Positions 61,904-64,000 of a stretch of 64,000 nt of DNA are shown piece after piece. This DNA comes from CAZKVJ01 sp964556225 (GTDB lineage Bacteria > Actinomycetota > Acidimicrobiia > Acidimicrobiales > Ilumatobacteraceae). A model generated the notes under the pieces. It did no database searches. It saw only the letters and a list, made by a program, of their open reading frames with translations, and was not told the DNA's origin. The position numbers and the translations under genes are program-made. Within the stretch, counting starts at the first letter, position 1. Each line of letters opens with the position of its first letter. Location: contig CAZKVJ010000005.1 in the NCBI GenBank assembly GCA_964556225.1, forward strand, positions 124,001-188,000. The letters are read 5' to 3'.

Positions 61904-62818
61904 TCAGGTCCGCTTCTGGAAGTGGTTGCGGATGACGATGGCGACGCTGTTCAGGAGCAGCAGCATGGCGAGCAGCACGATGATGGCGGCCGCGGCGATG
62001 GCGTGGAACTCGGTCTTCGCGTCGCTCGAGTACTTGAAGATCAGGAGGGGGAGCACGGTGTAGCTGCTGTCGAGTCCCTGAGGGTTGAACGTGACGAACG
62101 CGAGCGCACCGAGCAGCAGCAGCGGGGCCGACTCGCCGAGCGCCCTTGAGACCGACAGGATGCTCGCCGTGGCAATCCCGGGGATAGCTGAGGGCAGCAC
62201 CGACCGCCACACGGTCTGCCACTTGGTCGCCCCTAGCGCCAGCGACCCCTCACGGTAGGACGGGGGGACGGCTCGGATCGCCTCACGCGAGGCGATGATC
62301 ACGACCGGGAGGACCAGCAGCGTGAGCACCAGCGCCGCGCTGCCGACCGTGAAGCCCCAGCTGAACGGACCGCGTACGATGAAGGCGAGGCCGAGCATGC
62401 CGTAGACCACCGCCGGGACGCCGGCGAGGTTCTGGATGTTCAGGGCGATCAGCCGGTTGTACCAGCGGTCGTGGCGGGCGAACTCCTCGAGGTAGAGCGC
62501 CGTGCCGACCCCGAACGGCAGCGACAAGATGGCGGCCAGGCCGACCACCCAGAGCGAGCCGAAGATGGCCGACTGGATCCCGGCCCGGGCCGGGCGCGCC
62601 GATGGCATGTTCCCGAGGAGGTCCAAGTTGAGGTGGTCCCAACCCTGGACGAGCGTCGTGATGATCAGGGTTCCGAGGGTGCCGAGCGACAGCAGGATGC
62701 TGAACAACAAGAACCCCTTGAACAGCCCGTCCCGGACGCGCCGAGCCCGGCTGACCTTCCGGCTGAGGTCGACGGTCGGAACGGCAACGTCACCAGGATC
62801 GATGAAGGTAGTGGTCAT
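61904..62818 (-). CDS. pstA: Phosphate ABC transporter permease PstA
   Basis: A 304-aa permease with six or so membrane segments. LPFGVGTALYLEEFA, AGVPAVVYGMLGLAF and the cytoplasmic EAA-like loop ASREAIRAVPPSYREGSLALGATKWQTVWRSVLP are typical of PstA. It forms the channel with PstC. Its start overlaps the pstC stop, and pstB follows after 4 bases. Confidence 0.95.
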   Translation of the reverse strand: MTTTFIDPGDVAVPTVDLSRKVSRARRVRDGLFKGFLLFSILLSLGTLGTLIITTLVQGWDHLNLDLLGNMPSARPARAGIQSAIFGSLWVVGLAAILSLPFGVGTALYLEEFARHDRWYNRLIALNIQNLAGVPAVVYGMLGLAFIVRGPFSWGFTVGSAALVLTLLVLPVVIIASREAIRAVPPSYREGSLALGATKWQTVWRSVLPSAIPGIATASILSVSRALGESAPLLLLGALAFVTFNPQGLDSSYTVLPLLIFKYSSDAKTEFHAIAAAAIIVLLAMLLLLNSVAIVIRNHFQKRT

Positions 62819-63768
62819 TCGTACTGCTCCCGGAAGCGTCGAACGATGGCGTTGCTGACCATGTTGAGCACGAGCGTGATCACGAACAGCACCAACCCGA
62901 CGGCGAAGATCGTCTTGTAGCCGGTGGAGCCGGTCGGCTGGTCGCCGATGCCGGCGAACCCGATGAAGCCCGCCATCGTCTGCACGCCTTGACCTGGGTT
63001 CGAGGTGAGTCGCGGGTTGCTGCCCGCCACCATCAGCGCGATCGTCGTCTCACCGACGGCTCGGGCCACGGCGAGGACCACGGCGGCGATGATCCCCGAC
63101 AGCGCGGCCCTGAACACGACCCCCGTGCAGACCTCACGCCGGGTGGCGCCCAGCGCGAACGCGCCCTCCCGCAGCCCGCCCGGAACGGCGGACATCGCGT
63201 CCTCCGACAGGCTGGCGACGGTCGGCACGATGAGCATGCCCGTCACCAGGCCCGCGCCGAGCGCCGTGTAGGCGGACACGTCACCGAACGGCCAGAACCG
63301 GCCGACGAGGTCCGGGTTCACGAAGTAGAGCCCGAAGAACCCGAAGACCACCGTAGGGATGCCGGCCAGGATCTCCAGGATCGGCTTGAGGATCCTCCTC
63401 ACCCCAGGGTGCGCGTACTCGCTGAGGTAGAACGCGGCCCCGAGACCGATCGGCACGGCCACGAACAGGGCAATCGACGAGACCATCAGGCTGCCGACCA
63501 CGATCGGGATCACCCCGAACTGCGCCGGATTGAACAGCGGCGCCCACGTAGTGCCACTGAAGAAATCAGCCGGCGAAACCTCGGAGAAGAACTCGATCGC
63601 CGGCGGGAGGAGGGCGACGACGATGAGGATGGTCACCCCCACCATCAGCGCTGCCGTCGTGAACAGGCTCGCCCGAACGACCGCCTGCACCCAGTATCGA
63701 CGCCGGTCGGTGCCGGTGGGGAGCAAGCTCCCCACCGGCACCGGCTCGGCAACCTGTGGTACCGCCAC
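62815..63768 (-). CDS. pstC: Phosphate ABC transporter permease PstC
   Basis: A 317-aa permease partner of PstA, with about six membrane segments. GLGAAFYLSEYAHPGVRRILKPILEILAGIPTVVFGFFGLYF and the EAA loop SEDAMSAVPGGLREGAFALGATRREVCTGVVF are conserved. The GTG start at 63768 lies one base after the pstS stop, showing tight operon packing. Confidence 0.95.
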   Translation of the reverse strand: MAVPQVAEPVPVGSLLPTGTDRRRYWVQAVVRASLFTTAALMVGVTILIVVALLPPAIEFFSEVSPADFFSGTTWAPLFNPAQFGVIPIVVGSLMVSSIALFVAVPIGLGAAFYLSEYAHPGVRRILKPILEILAGIPTVVFGFFGLYFVNPDLVGRFWPFGDVSAYTALGAGLVTGMLIVPTVASLSEDAMSAVPGGLREGAFALGATRREVCTGVVFRAALSGIIAAVVLAVARAVGETTIALMVAGSNPRLTSNPGQGVQTMAGFIGFAGIGDQPTGSTGYKTIFAVGLVLFVITLVLNMVSNAIVRRFREQYE

Positions 63769-63769
63769 C

Positions 63770-64000
63770 TCAGCCCGCCTGGAGCGCCGCCAGCTCGTCG
63801 AGCGCCACCTGCTTCTGCTCGTCGGTGAGCGGCACGAACAACGCCTCAGAGGTGATGCTCTCGGAGTTGTCGAGGTAGAACTGCACGAACCCGGCGACCT
63901 CGGGCCGCTCCGCAGCCGACTCCTTCACGTAGATGTACAGCTCTCGGCCGAGCGGGGTGTACTCGCCGGACTGCACCGTCTCGGTGCTCGGGAAGACGCA
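63770..64000 (-). CDS. pstS: Phosphate-binding protein PstS (C-terminal part)
   Basis: The last 76 residues of a periplasmic-type phosphate-binding protein; the gene starts beyond the right edge. YTPLGRELYIYVKESAAERPEVAGFVQFYLDNS and the end VPLTDEQKQVALDELAAL match PstS C-termini. It precedes pstC by one base, completing pstS-pstC-pstA-pstB-phoU. The signal peptide and phosphate-binding loops are not in the window. Confidence 0.9.
   Translation of the reverse strand, partial: CVFPSTETVQSGEYTPLGRELYIYVKESAAERPEVAGFVQFYLDNSESITSEALFVPLTDEQKQVALDELAALQAG

Overview
The window is very GC-rich, gene-dense DNA from a high-GC Gram-positive bacterium. The gene content (F420-type luciferase-like oxidoreductase, glucosyl-3-phosphoglycerate synthase, SenX3/RegX3-PhoU-Pst order, class E-like sortase, a sterol side-chain operon like the mycobacterial igr locus) points to Actinobacteria. 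Many GTG starts and ATGA/GTGA start-stop overlaps fit. My best guess is a member of the Acidimicrobiia (an Ilumatobacter- or Iamia-like lineage), but no rRNA or tRNA is present to confirm it. I saw no prophage, insertion sequence, CRISPR array, tRNA or rRNA. The only gene-free stretch above 300 bases (14369-14809) holds the remains of a toxin-antitoxin pair.

Layout. 1-5165: catabolic genes (short-chain dehydrogenases, amidohydrolase, IclR regulator with a clear palindromic operator, DUF389 membrane protein, LLM oxidoreductase). 5166-8044: an unusual locus with a papain-type cysteine peptidase, a small protein sharing the peptidase's C-terminal domain, a GNAT acetyltransferase, a chagasin-like inhibitor of papain-type peptidases, and a VOC protein. 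8231-14368: a six-gene operon laid out like the mycobacterial sterol side-chain genes (acyl-CoA dehydrogenase, ChsH2-like, acyl-CoA dehydrogenase, ChsH1-like, Ltp2-like, CYP125-like P450), followed by a decayed vapBC and a CaiB-type CoA-transferase. 16105-22476: a histidine utilization operon hutH-hutU-def-hutF-hutI, in which a peptide deformylase homologue sits where an N-formylglutamate deformylase would be expected.

22448-30564: gpgS diverging from a FolP2-like protein, a FolB-FolK fusion, gatCAB, and a GH36 alpha-galactosidase diverging from galT. 31420-35827: lgt, a TetR regulator, a TPR/HD-GYP protein and an M48 peptidase. 35839-37983: a copper-delivery cassette (Sco, PCuAC, cupredoxin-like, TlpA-like). 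38085-43597: hemE-hemH-hemY, as in the Gram-positive coproporphyrin pathway, then a sortase and an Lnt-like protein. 43551-50811: dtd, aldose epimerase, a glycosyltransferase/methyltransferase/toroid-enzyme cluster, GH1 glucosidase and thioesterase. 50808-58429: PQQ-type dehydrogenase lipoprotein, mreB, moaE, two proteins that look like inactivated proteases, an epimerase and an MFS transporter. 58445-64000: regX3-senX3-phoU-pstB-pstA-pstC-pstS for phosphate sensing and uptake; pstS runs off the right edge.

The two most promising leads are the cysteine peptidase/partner/inhibitor locus (5358-7678) and the deformylase embedded in the hut operon (19317-19892). Others are a 52-base dispersed repeat, an Lnt homologue with serine in place of the catalytic cysteine, and a sortase with a lipobox.
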